A DNA stretch of 64,000 bases, taken from positions 124,001 through 188,000 of the forward strand of contig JAODTK010005841.1 of the NCBI GenBank assembly GCA_026419785.1. The letters are read 5' to 3'. The first letter of the stretch is position 1; the number at the start of each line of letters is the position of its first letter. The position numbers were made by a program, and so were the translations under genes. This stretch comes from Sclerodactyla briareus (lineage: Eukaryota; Echinodermata; Holothuroidea; Dendrochirotida; Sclerodactylidae). Positions 47,515 through 59,689 of the stretch are shown piece after piece. Below the pieces are notes generated by a model. That model searched no databases and was not told where the DNA came from. It saw nothing but the letters and a program-made list of their open reading frames with translations.

Positions 47515-48340
47515 GCCAAGTGACCGCTGGCGTGACCCCAAAACAACAGGTATCATGTACCCCATACCAAGTATGAGCTTCATCCATCCAGGTGGGTCGA
47601 GTTATGCCTCCACAAGCCAGGCATTCACAAACACACACACACAGACACACATACAGTCATACACACATACATGAATACCTCCATACATACTTTCATACCT
47701 CCATACATACACGCTGTCATGACTGCTAGATTCCCTGACTGAAGTCAGGACACAAAAAGTCAACCCGACCTTATGTAACCTCCAAATTGGCAACTGAAAC
47801 CTCACCTTGAGTCAGTTGATTTCTTTCTTTAAATTAGTTATTGTGGTTTCTTTTCCTTCTGCCGAGACCTGGCTCTTTTCTGTGAATGGAAAAGGCGAAA
47901 TGGAATATGCATAACCAGAAAGCCCAAAGTCTTTATTATTCCTGACCCATTTCAAATAAGCTAAGACCAGATACAAGAACAAATGGGATATGCGGAAACA
48001 TCAAACCCTGGCTCTATGGGATTAAGACTTCTGGACTTATCGTGTCCACAAGGTTTGAAACTATGAATGGACCACAAAAACAATTGGAATCATGGGGAAC
48101 CCTCAGTACTACGAGTACAAGCTTCTTCCATCCAGGTGGGTCGAGTTATTGTGTCCACGAGCCAAATTGGCAGAATTACGTTTTTCACAATTCACAATTT
48201 TCACGCAAGGAATGACCCCCACTCTAAACCAAACAATAGGAATCTATACCCCCCATGGGGAAGCAGTATGCCAAATTTCGGCTTCTTGATCAAGTCAAAC
48301 AGCCCCATTGACTTACTGTTGGCATTTCCAATTTTGTCAA
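47515..48340 (+). repeat. Repeat R2 fragments with an AC-rich microsatellite
   Basis: R2 words (AACAACAGGTATCATGTACC, GGTGGGTCGAGTTAT, GGACTTATCGTGTCC) bracket an (AC)n/(ATAC)n tract at 47629-47710. Confidence 0.6.
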
Positions 48341-48769
48341 ATATTTCATATTGCTGGAATCACATGGTGAGTTTATAGCTCACAAAGACCAAGATCTTCA
48401 TGTAAACAAACATATGGCTGATTTTGTATGAAGCCTGATGTTTCCTGATGAAACAGCCGCTGCATGGTGAAACAATTCCTCCCTGTTCAAATCTACATTG
48501 AAGTTTTTCACGGCAGGAAACTCCGTTCTTGAGTTGCTCGAAAATGAACTCTTGTTTTGTGATATGCTTATAGAGCCAATGCTGGGACATGGACCAGCCT
48601 CCCCAATATTAGGAGCCAGAAAATTTTTATGATTTTAGCAGTTCACAAGGATCGCTGAAGTTTCTCTTCCTCTCTTTCTCCATCACTCATTACCTGTTTT
48701 TTGCTTTCGTTCCCCATTTCCCTTACTCATTTTTCCAGGTTGGGGGAAGTTCAATTTCCCCCTGCCCTG

Positions 48770-49070
48770 GACTGGCACAATTGGTGGGGCGTCAGCCTCC
48801 ACCCAGGAGATCGGGGTTTCCTAAAATACGACGTTCATACCAAAAGGACTTCAAAAAATACATGTGCTTCTCGCTGAGCAATCAGCCCAAGGAGATGGGA
48901 ACAGGGAAGGAAAACTGCTGTTTCAGGCTAGCAATGGCCCCGGTCGTCGACAATCACAAGCAGGTGGGCCCGGGTGATGACGGTCATGTCAGGATCGTTA
49001 GTATGTGCTTCCAAAACTCTTTACTTACATGCCCCTGCCCCCATATAGCTACACCACAAGTGTCATTCCT
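48770..49070 (+). mobile_element. Possible tRNA-derived SINE
   Basis: TGGCACAATTGGTGGGGCGT at 48773 resembles a tRNA A-box region and CAGGAGATCGGGGTTTCC near 48816 resembles an anticodon-arm to B-box segment (degenerate GGTTCGAATCC). A unique-looking body follows. It cannot fold as an intact tRNA, so it is not a tRNA gene. Confidence 0.4.
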
Positions 49071-49628
49071 ATCTCATTCAATTAGGTAGGGGGGGTACAT
49101 AATGTTTACAAATGAGTGCACATATAGCATTTTTACCTCACCTCATCACAGCTTGATGTCTTTCTGTTCAAAAGTGCAAATCCCTCACCGTCAGTTGCCA
49201 CTTACCACGTACAGAGGACATATTCTAACCTCCCCGCCCAGGAGGGGTTCATAGGTGAAAGAGGTGGTAAAGGAAGAATAACCACTACTCACTTAGTTCT
49301 CTAGGTTGGAGCTTCTTCAACAAGTGTGGTACCAGGCCTCTAGAGCTTGGCATTCCTCCGCCTCTCGAAGCTCAGCCTCTTTAACTCAACTCCATGTCTC
49401 GATTCTAGGAAAAGGAGAAAAAAATATTATAAATAAGAACAAAGGGGGACCTAGTGCATAAGTCATTCATTGCGAGCATTAATATTCGATAGGGTTCTGT
49501 ACCTAGTGTTGCGTACCATGATTAACTGCCCTCTCTGTATTCTTACAAATGTTTCACATTGTGACTTGTAGTGGCTGCTGGAGGGACATGGCATAGTGAT
49601 AGCATTTGGCCCCTAGCACAAATTCCTA

Positions 49629-49735
49629 GATGGATGGATTGATGGATGGATGGATGGATATGGATGGAGTATGGATTGCTGATGATGTATAGATATATAG
49701 ATATAATAGATAGATAGATAGACATAGCCAGGACA
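49629..49735 (+). repeat. GGAT and GATA microsatellites
   Basis: (GGAT)n at 49632-49675 followed by (ATAG)n at 49690-49722; then C runs at 49741 and 49767. Confidence 0.8.
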
Positions 49736-49869
49736 TGCATCCCCCCCCTTTCAGGTAATCTAAACACCCCCCCCCCACACACTCTACGCACAAACTATCC
49801 CCATGCGCAGTCAAGGTGGTCTCTCTATATCTTTTAGAAACCTCCACATTTGTCCCACTCCCCCTGCAA

Positions 49870-50150
49870 AGAGAGAGGGGAAAAAATGTTACAGTTTTTG
49901 AAGGTCACATCAACCTAATCAATGGTTGGGTAAGGGAAGGTTGCTTGTGGGCAGCTTAATATAACAGCACAATTTGTCACAGGAGCGTGTTACTCAGTCC
50001 TCGGTGCTTTATTATAACAGAATCTATTATATTATGGAATTCAAATTCCTGAACCTCACACATCAGATCCGAAAATGTTAACGGGACCACACCTACTGAT
50101 TTTTGCAAATTTATTACCAGTTGAAAATTTGGAATATTATGCAACAAGGC
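49870..50150 (+). repeat. Repeat R1, 5-prime part
   Basis: It aligns with 2620-2890: ATGTTACAGTTTTTGAAGGT, GGTTGCTTGTGGGCAGCTTA, TCAGATCCGAAAATGTTAAC. Confidence 0.65.
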
Positions 50151-51169
50151 TATCGCCCCCAGTGTCTCGCCTGGTTCGGCGATCATGTTTTTGATTTCTT
50201 CTTTTAGTCACCAGGCAACAATTACAATGCATTCCATATGTTGCTGTGTCCATATCCCAATAACTCTTAAATATTTCAACATTGATTGCCATCATTGACT
50301 ACACTTGCTGATCCTACCTACTGTACCCTCCCATTATAACCAATATTACTGATTAATAGTTTCCCCTTCAATTACTGTATTGTCCATACAATGTAAATGG
50401 ATCCTAAATCTATAAAGTTATCCTCTATATCATCAAAGAGTATGACCTTTATACATCTACTACTCCATCACTCCTAGGTAGTTCACTCCCCCCCCTCTCA
50501 CAATCCCCCTGTCTATAGTGGAATAAGCTAGCTACTTAGTCTGTCCTGCAGATCTGCAGGGCCCTACTGTCTGAAAGCTATGACTATATAAGCGACACAA
50601 GGGAGTTACCCTCCCTCCCCCCTCTCACACACCAAGCTACTGGGGGGGGGCGGTGACACCTGCACCATTCGTTCTTGAATAGGTGTCTGAGAGTAAGTAA
50701 ACAAATGACTGGAGTGTTTACACTTTAATATTGTCAGTGTAGGGGCCCAGAAGAGGTTATGACAGGCTGATGAACCTCAAGTAAAAGGCGGTTTGACAAT
50801 GATAAATCTCTGTCTGTCCCAGATGGGAATACAGTTAGATGAATGTAAAAACATGCCTGCGGGGTAAATAGTAAACATTTTATTGATACATGCTATATAA
50901 TAGTGATTTCAGCATCATGCTGGTCAGCTAGGTGCCCCAAGACTACATCATTCTTAAAAAGGTAGCTACAGTCGCTCTGGAGCTTGTTGTCAGTAAAGGT
51001 TATTATTGACGTTTTTGGTCCATAAGTGACCTTGAATACTTTGATGACATAACGTTTTTAGAAACATGTTACCACTTGATCATAGGCATCAGGCCCGAAT
51101 TTTCAGTTATATACCCAAGTCCTAAAAATGATTGCGAACGATGTTAAGATTGGCAGTTTCTTGACTCGA
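50151..51169. other. No gene seen
   Basis: G run at 50641-50650, C runs near 50488. No frames above 60 codons. Confidence 0.35.
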
Positions 51170-52700
51170 ATGACCTTTGATGACATTACGGTTTTCTTGA
51201 AAAATGCTTGCCTCAATGTGATGCACGTCCAGCCCCAAAAGCTTATGTCCTCATTACACACACCCTATGGCTATCGCCCAAAAGGTATTAAATCAACCTT
51301 TTAGCCCCTTGTAACTTTTAGACCAGGTTGTCAATTGGAAAGCGGGGAGTTTGGTTTCGTCTATGTGCGATATAGAAACTATCACATATCCAAATTCGAC
51401 AGTTTTTATTTCCTTGGCCTGTAACGCCTAAAAAAGCACAATTTCTTAAAACTTTACCTTGACCTTTTGACCTTGTCTATAGCTGTTGTTTGATTACTGA
51501 ACCCAAAAATTACAGACCAATCTCTAACGAGCCCCCAGCTGCATTTCCATGTCCAATTGTTACTGCCCTTAACAAAATCAAAAAATTGTGTAATTTATGC
51601 AAATTTTCACAATTAAATGAAACCTAAGTGACCTTTACACTGTTTTTAAATTTTGATCGGGATCCAAAGGTCCCACTCCCCAAGTTTCATGAGGATTCAC
51701 ATTGAACACACGCCTCATGTTATTGCGAAGAAGCTCTTAAATTAAACTTTGACCTCTTGTACTACCAAAGTATGCGTCCGATCGAAAGGGGGGTTGGTTT
51801 TTCCCTCGCTCCTGAAGCACACAAAGTCCATCACATATCCAAAAATAACCAGTTTCCTTTTTTTGGGCCCTAACTCCTTAAATAGCACATTTATTCAGAC
51901 TCACCTTTTACCACATGACCAAGCGACAGAGGTCAAATTGAGTTCCATAGGTTCACACACATGCAGGTCAACATTATATCACATGGTGGACCTTTCCATC
52001 CTTCACAGATATGCAATTTTCCGATTATGGCCAAAAACAAGTTTGAACCCCTAGTGACCTTGAATGACCTTTAATGACATGGCAGGTTTTAAAAATTGTA
52101 CTCTCCCATGAAACCCTCCATACATCCCCTTCCCTAGGAGCAGTTTTGCATTCTGATGAGCATCCCAGTGCTATTGCCAAAAAGTAACTATAACAGTTTT
52201 TTAACCCCTACGTGACCGTTGATGACTTCAATGACATGACGGTTTTTTATAAAATTGTTACTCTCCATTTGATGCTCCACTCCAGAAGCATATGCTTCCA
52301 ATAAACACGCCTAATGTTATTGTGAAAAACCTATTACTTAAACACTTTGACCCCTTGTAAACACCAAAGTATGCGTCCGAGATCAGAAGCGGGTTAGTTT
52401 CCTCCAGAAGAACAAAAGTCTATCAACATATCCAAAAAAAAACCGTTTCTATTTTTTGTGCCTGTTACTCCTTAAATACACATTTATTCAGACTCAACAC
52501 CTTTAACCACATGACGCCCCGCAGAGGGCAAATTGAGCAGAGGTCCAACACATGCAGGTCAACAATTATATCACAATGGTGATCCTCCCATCCTTCACAG
52601 ACATTCATTCTCCACGATTGGCCAGAAAACAGTTTTTTTGACGCCCTAAGTGACCTTGAATGACAATTATAACATTAATGACCTCTGGGGCCCTCGTCCC
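51170..52700 (+). repeat. Tandem repeat of about 0.6 kb, two full copies plus part
   Basis: 51740-52110 and 52340-52690 share AAAGTATGCGTCCGA, CATATCCAAAAA, GCACATTTATTCAGACTCA and ACATGCAGGTCAACA in order. A diverged piece precedes them near 51300-51460. No coding frame. Confidence 0.7.
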
Positions 52701-53770
52701 TACTGTAAACTTCATTGGGACTATAGATAACCATCTCCACCAAGTTTCGTCAAATCCAACAACTTCAAAAAAATGCAGACTTAATGCAAATTAGACGATT
52801 AAGTTATTCAATATATCATCCAGGAATCTGATCAATTCGTGTACTCTTCAAGTTGTTATTACCCTGAACGGCCATCACCAATGCATCTAGAGCGTCAAGA
52901 GATATCTGTACACAACTTCCGGGCCAATTTTCTTAAATATGCAAATTTATGCAAATGAGAATGTTCTTTTGGCCGAAAAGTGGATGCACATCGGCAACTC
53001 CACACGCGCACCTCCACAGAAGGTCCCAGCATGATGGCTTCCACGTTCAGGAGATATCTAACCTCACATACGTCAGAGACAGACAGACAGACGACACACA
53101 ACAAAGTGACCACTAGGCTCCCTCCTTGAACAAGTTCGGCGCGACAATTAGGCAACTACAATAACCTCTACTGACCCAAAGAGGTTTCAAAATTACTGGA
53201 TCGAAGGGTATCACATCTACAAGTTTTGTGTAAATCTTTTGAAAAATGCATACAATATGCAAATTCTAACACATTAAATGACCTCCATTGACCCCTACTT
53301 CACTTTTAAATTTCTCGAGAACCATGATAGACCACACCCCGAGTTTTCGAGAAATCCACCAACTTGGGGAAAATTTGCATAAATCATGCAAATTAAAAAA
53401 ACCACTTAATTTAGGCATATTTCAGGCTGAAAATCTAATCAGTTCATCGACCTGTCATACAGGTCCGACATACCAAACTACATCAATGTAACACATACGG
53501 TTCTTCATAATCTTGCTACCGAGCTCGACAATAAATTACATAAAAGACTAATTACCCCACTTAATGACTTTGCGCCAAAATCAATCATATTGTGTACCCC
53601 AACCCGGTGCTACACACAAACTTTCTCATATTCGCCTTCCACGGTTTGTGCGAAATCCTCTAACGAGAAAGTGTGACCACACACACCACACCACAGAGCC
53701 CGCTAAGACTCTTCCTGAATTTAATTCAGGTGAGAACAGAAACAGGGCAAGAGATCTGTTCATGTAAAGC
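52700..53770 (+). repeat. Repeat R1, 3-prime part, partly tandem
   Basis: Two successive diverged units (52700-53150 and 53150-53500) share ACCAAGTTTCGT-AAATCCA, ATGCAAATTAGA and an AATCTGATCA-TTCGTGTAC-type block. The second runs into CTCTTCCTGAATTTAATTCA like 3360-3390. A short GACA microsatellite is at 53078-53096. Confidence 0.6.
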
Positions 53771-53799
53771 GACTCCAGGGAAGAATCAACACCAATTAT

Positions 53800-55170
53800 C
53801 TTTTCAGCTGACTTGACCACTGCAGATAATCTGCGTATATAGCTTGCGTGGCCCGTCCAAACCAGACAGTGATCAATGAGTCAAGTATGCTCTGACTATT
53901 GCGATCGATAGAAATTGATAAGTATTCATTGATTAATCCCGACGATCGCAACTTCCGCGCGAAAAACAAGCTTGATCTCCCTAACGCTATAGATATCAGA
54001 GGAAACCAACCTTTTTGCATCTTTGTCTTAATCTTCCTCGCTCTGCCAGCTCTCTCCGCAACCTCACATTGTCCTGCCGGAGCCTGTCCGGGGAGGAATC
54101 TGAATGGCTCTCATCCTCTATGGAGGACGGTGTGGACGTTGGGGCCCCTGGCGTGGGACGGTGGCTACGTTGTCCTCAGCTTCCCGGGGATTGTGTCAAT
54201 GCTCGTCCAACTTCTTCCTCGCTGTGGGTCTTCCTCACGAGGGGTGTGGGGTCGGCGGCCGCAGGGGGGTCGCGTAGGACATTGTCTGTTTCCGGTGGGC
54301 GATGGCCGCCGTTCTACGCCCCTCTAACTCTCCCCCCCCCTGTTCCCTTTGGACGTACCGTTCTCCCAGCATGCACCTTACCATTGCTCTTTTGCCCACC
54401 AACGGGTTTTTGTTCTTATTCGTTTGTCCCCTGTCTTTGTGCTTCCTCTGCTGGCCCATGTGACTGGGCCCTAGCCCTCTCTCTGTGGGGTTAACCTCCG
54501 CATGGCCTTGACGTGCAGTCACCTCATCAGGGTCCTCCCCCCTGCTATTCAGCTCTGACGTACTCACAATGAAAACATATGGCATTCATCAACCGGTGGC
54601 GTCCTAGTAATCTACCACCCCTGGCTCTTGGTGGGGGTTTCTGAGGGCCCGGCACCTTGTTCTTACTGATGGCGTGTCCATGGTTGTGACCCATGGCCTC
54701 CCGCTCTCTCTCGCATACACACTTGTCTTGTCCGGTACGGGCGGGCGTCCGGGTCCTCCGAAGCTGTGCCTGGCCCCGTTTCTGGGCCCGGCTCTGTTGT
54801 GTGGGATTAGCCATGCCCGAATGCCCCCCTCCTCCCCCTTCCTGCGTGGCATAGTTTAGGAGTCCACAAAGTCACCCTCGTTCTGGGGAGAGTCTAGTAC
54901 TCTGTGCTTTCCGATTAGCGTCCTGGTTTTTTTGAGGTGTTGCAGGGGTGTGTCTATACCCTCATTTGGTGAAGCTGCTTGTTTTCCCCGGTTGGCTTGT
55001 GTCTTGTGACGGCCTGGTAGCCAGGACTTGTAGCCTCCTTTGTTGTGCGGCCTCTACAGCATGCGGCTGGACTGAGACTGGTTGTGGGGTGGGTGCTGGG
55101 GTGTTCCGCATTCTGGTTGCCCATTCTTCACGCCTGGATGAAGAAAGTTGGCATCAATTTCATCACCTGC
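53800..55170 (-). pseudogene. GC-rich, gag/ORF1-like coding stretch, several frame breaks
   Basis: Read on the minus strand from about 55165, this GC-rich block gives long protein-like stretches in alternating frames. It starts with a Pro/Gln-rich part (NTPAPTPQPVSVQPHAVEAA) and continues with Lys/Arg-rich segments (GQQRKHKDRGQTNKNKNP). An acidic-serine linker (SSIEDESHSDSSPDRL) follows, then a leucine-zipper-like helix (RQDNVRLRRELAERGRLRQR). Low-complexity linkers, a basic region and a coiled coil suit a retrotransposon ORF1 or gag-like protein, but a large exon of a cellular gene is possible. Frame changes are partly explained by homopolymer errors and at least one stop remains (near 54190). 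No catalytic domain seen. Confidence 0.4.
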
Positions 55171-57404
55171 ACACTTGAAGCCTGTCACCCAAGTTCAAGT
55201 ACTGACTGCTACATTTATTTATCTTTCAGAGAATTGCTTTTAAGTAGTGAATGGTTTATAAATAGTTCACAACATTTTCCATAGAATGGTTTTTGATCGA
55301 GCATCCCACGACATCTCATGGAGGCAACAGATTATGTTCCCCCCCCCAACACCATCAGTTGATAGCAAGATTTGACTGACACAGGACTCAAGTTAATGCA
55401 AAGAACCACCCATCCAATTGCACTATGCTCTACCTCATGGGTCTCAGGTATGACCATTGCTTGCCCGGGGGGGGGGCACTGTGCCCCCCCCCCCGTCGTG
55501 AAGGAAAATAAAAGAAAAGAGAGGAAAAAAGTAAAAAAATTAAACATGAAAATGGAGGTTTCGTGGTACAGCTAGGGTAGGGTGGTGCTATATGGTGAAC
55601 GATACTGCTTAACTCTCAACAGGGAAATCGTACCCCCTTCGGGACTTTAGCCCCCTCGTCCAGGAAACCTGCATCGCCCCTGGGTAATGACCTACTTGGA
55701 TTGACTGGGGCATTATGTACACTCACCTATATTTTTCACGTCCCACAGAAGGTCCTGAAATATGACAATCAACATTGCTTAGGTTTCCTGCCATATCGTT
55801 TGCTAAAATACTGTAGGGTTGTTTCAGGGCAATTGATGGAATGGAAGTTGAACGACAACCATATGCTTAGATAATGGACCACAGCTACATGAGAAAAATA
55901 CTTCAACTAAGCTACAGTCCCCCAGAGGGGTTGTAGAATGATGAAATGCACACAGTACTCTATTGTCGCGTCGATATATGAGGGGAACAAAAAAGGGTGA
56001 ATAGTTGAACCACCTTAGAACTTGTGAAACACTATATACTGCGTCTAGGCTGATGGATTTCTTTTTCAATTTTCACTTGCCTACCTACCATGACGTCCCA
56101 TAATACAGTTACTAATAGTCAATGGATTTTGAAACTAATGGCCCCCAGAAAAGATTTTTGATATCTTTCAAATTAGTCTTATAGCACCAAGATGGAGTTC
56201 TAATTATAATTGGCTCAATACACAGAGGTAAGGCTGTACACACTGTTTCCCCCCTGGGCTCTTCATCATTGATTATAATTGCACTGCTGACGTAAAACAA
56301 CCTTCACAGTTAGATATCGTGCATGCGAGTCATCGTTTTTTTCATTGAAAGGAGACATCCTTCCTCCATTTGAGATGGGTCGATATTACATACATCATAG
56401 CCGTAAATATGACATTGTAGCAATTATTCCACCCCCTACCTCTCTCATCACGTTTAATATAGAGGGAGCTTCATCCCCTAATAGCTGTTTGTAAATATGA
56501 GCTAAATGAAAAGATGTTTGTAAATCATAGCTAACGACAGCTTTACACGAATTGGAAAGTGAAGTGTGTTCATTCATAATTGCCGTGATTCCTCCCTATC
56601 TGATTGGAAAAACAGTTTTTTACTTTATTAAATTTTAAGATAACCGCTCAATTTTGGGAATCATTAGGCGGAGAGGATCCAGTGGTAGAGAAGGCAATGG
56701 CCACATTCCACCTGCCACTTCCAATGGCTGGCCTCCTTTTTTTTGGGTAGCGAACGGGAGCAGACCAACATCAAAATTCAGGGTTCTCACCAGGTCCCAT
56801 TAACGACTGGACAGAGGGGGACAGGACAAAGTTGACTATCTCCCGAAAACCGACATTGGAAACAGCGGCCCAGTGAGGATGCGGTAAAGTAGTCAAGGAG
56901 AAATCCACTTCTCTACCTCATCCCAGCAGTGAGATTCCACTAGAACATAGAACTGGAAGCAAAATGCAGTAAAAAACTCAGAGTTGGGTTCCTCTGCTCA
57001 GTGTTGTGATCGCCACACAAAAACGATTGAGTGACTTATGGACAACCAATACCAGTCCAGACATAAAATCACCCGGCTCACGCAAAACAAACTGCTGATG
57101 CACTGCAGAAGGTAGGAACGTTCAACAGCAAATGTTCCCAAAACGCTCCAAAACAAAAAAAACTTTGTCCCAGTTAAATGACATTGGGAAGCCCCGACCA
57201 AGCAGGCTCTGACTAACGTGCCCCAGGCGTCTACCCGGACGAATCCATGAACTCTTGCAAGTAGTGATTGGCAGCAGTATCTGCAAAGTCTGGGTCAGGA
57301 ACCCCAACTTCACAGAATGGAAACACTCACAGTCAGTGCGACCCATGACCCTCTCAAAATCAAGACCTTTAGTGGTTAGAGAGTGTTGAACCTAGCAGGC
57401 GCCC
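55171..57404. other. No gene; G/C snapback at 55465-55495
   Basis: GGGGGGGGGCAC directly followed by TGTGCCCCCCCCCCCC forms a near-perfect hairpin in 55465-55495. Remaining short frames unremarkable. Confidence 0.35.
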
Positions 57405-57522
57405 CATGCCTCACCACCCCATGCCTCACCCCCCTGCCTCACACCCCCTGCCTCACACCCCCTGCACTCACACCCCCTGCCGCACACCCCTGCCTCACCA
57501 CACCCCTGCCTCACACCTGGAG
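57405..57522 (+). repeat. Minisatellite, about 15 bp unit CCCCTGCCTCACACC
   Basis: About seven imperfect copies of CCCCTGCCTCACAC. Short open frames across it are a product of the repeat. Confidence 0.8.
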
Positions 57523-59689
57523 ACGAGGAGGAAGAAGTCGGAACACGACGAGCATACTCACAGAATTCTCAACTCCTGGAATACAGCCGAGAATCAGTGT
57601 ATGAAAGGGGTCGGCAAACTACGCTGCTCGAGTTCAAAAAGCCTTGGGGGGGGGCCCCACAGGAGTCGTATGACTACAAGAAAAGCCGACGAATCCCGCT
57701 TGCTCAGACAGAACAACAGAGACAAGAGGCGATTCAACAGTGACCACAGCGGAACCCAACTATTAGGACAATTAGGTGTAGACCCAGTGACGCTATATAC
57801 CTGAACGGAGATGATCCTAGTAAAGATCTGCCAGGAAGACTGCGCGGAAGGATGTAACCCTCGAACAGTTATTGTAATCTAAAACAGGCGGTGTCTGTGA
57901 TCTGTGAACTATGAATATTACATTATACAACCAAAATGCTCCTATGGGAAGCTGGGACGAGTAGCTTAAATCTCAACGGTTCACAACAACCGTATAATAA
58001 ATCCTTTGGTACTAATTCTTCAATTTTTTTTATGCCAAAACAAAAATAGTTGCAGATGACGTCTGGCAAAAAGAGAGGGCGATGGAGTACCAACCAGTAT
58101 GCTCTATGTGAAATGCCAGACACTCGGTAGCTATTCATACACCAATACAAGAGCAGGTTCTTGTGCCTTCTTCCGTTATGGCATACTGCTACAACAGTCC
58201 AGAATCCCATCACACTTCTGTCAAGCTACTCTATGGGACAGTTTAAACATTTGACGTTCCAATCTCATCTGTGATACAGAACTTGATGTTGTGCTAATGC
58301 CTCATGCTTCTAATTGGTTTTTGAAATCATTTTGTTGTCTCCTTTCTGAGCACGTATCACCCCTCTTCAGTAAGGTGCTTCTACTACTAACCCATAAAAT
58401 ACATCGCCCTACGAGACTGCATAATGCGAAGATACCTACATACAAAATATACAACCATTTGTGTGAATGATTGAAATGGAGTGAAGGTATGAACACTCAG
58501 GCTGTTCAACTTACAGAACGCCATTACTGAACCACCCCATGGTCTGCAAAGATGCCACAAAAAAAGCAACAACAATTCATTTTCAATAAGTCAACAATAA
58601 ATCATAAATTGAAACGGGTTAGAGCGTTTGGCTAGGCTTCAAACTGGCTCCCCCCCCAGCATTCTAATATCAAACGTAGGTCTATTCACCTTTCAAAGAA
58701 GTACACACATAATGTCACAATGATTTACTATGCAATAACACACTTATATTGACCACTTCTGCTATCAACTGTCTGAAGGTTACAACCATTCCTGATTTTC
58801 ATGGCTGGAACACAACAAATACTCATAGATTCCCATCTTAAGGAGTCTTTTCCCACATACAGAAATATGAGTGAGCAGTTCCTAAACTACATCTAAACGA
58901 CCCTAATGATGACCTGGTAATACAGTATGATGTAGTTAAAGCTCCAGTGTACTTCTCTATGGCAGCACAGTGTAAAACTATTATAGCCAGGACACCTGTC
59001 ACTGTATGCTACCTTTGCCAGGGGAAAGGTTACTGTCGAAAAGATTAATAAGTTAATCCTCTACTTACCTTAGAGAAGCACCGTCAATTAAAGCTGTTAA
59101 TCACGATTGATTACCACGAAAACCGGAGTGTTGGTCAGCGGCACTCAGAACCTACCACAAAAAAAAGTATCCAGACGTCCAGAATAGTTAACTCCAGCGC
59201 TATGATTGCTGCGTTGGTTCCGACGCTCCCCAGGCCTTTTTCAGATCTTTATTCTTCCCCCCAAAGGAAACTTTTCGCTGTCATAGTGCGAATCTTCCCA
59301 CTATTCAGGAGCCTTTCCGATAGCCTACAGCCCCAGTGTGTTATCCCCAGCAAATTCACGGTATCCTTATGAGCGATGCAACAGAATGAGGCAGACGTCC
59401 CTGTCAGGGTGGTTCTCCATGCTACTGGTCGGAGCTAGCTGCTCTCTATTAGGGTACATCCGTTACATTTCGTTGGGCTAATGCTGATGGCCATGCAGTT
59501 GTAGGAGAAAAATTAAACCTACTCCTGGTGATGTGCGCAACGATGGGACCACACTTCTCATCAGCTGACAGCTTGCAATTAGAGGGGCCTGGGCATGAAT
59601 GTTCAATACAGCCACTGGCATATAACAGGTGAGATGGAAGAAAGACATATCAAAACATTGTGTTAGAGCCCGGATTAAAAAAATACCTT
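57523..59689. other. No firm gene; possible 5-prime exon donor at 59068
   Basis: A minus-strand frame at 57923-58213 (96 codons) has no known domain. At 59069 the minus strand reads CTCTAAG then GTAAGTAG, an excellent donor, after about 190 bp with no ATG, so a non-coding first exon is possible. Confidence 0.25.

Noticed and set aside
48770-48850. A tRNA gene
   Set aside because: A- and B-box-like parts are present but acceptor and T stems do not pair; a SINE head fits better.
57923-58213. A 96-codon minus frame with cysteine-rich text
   Set aside because: No recognisable family, start context or splice sites.
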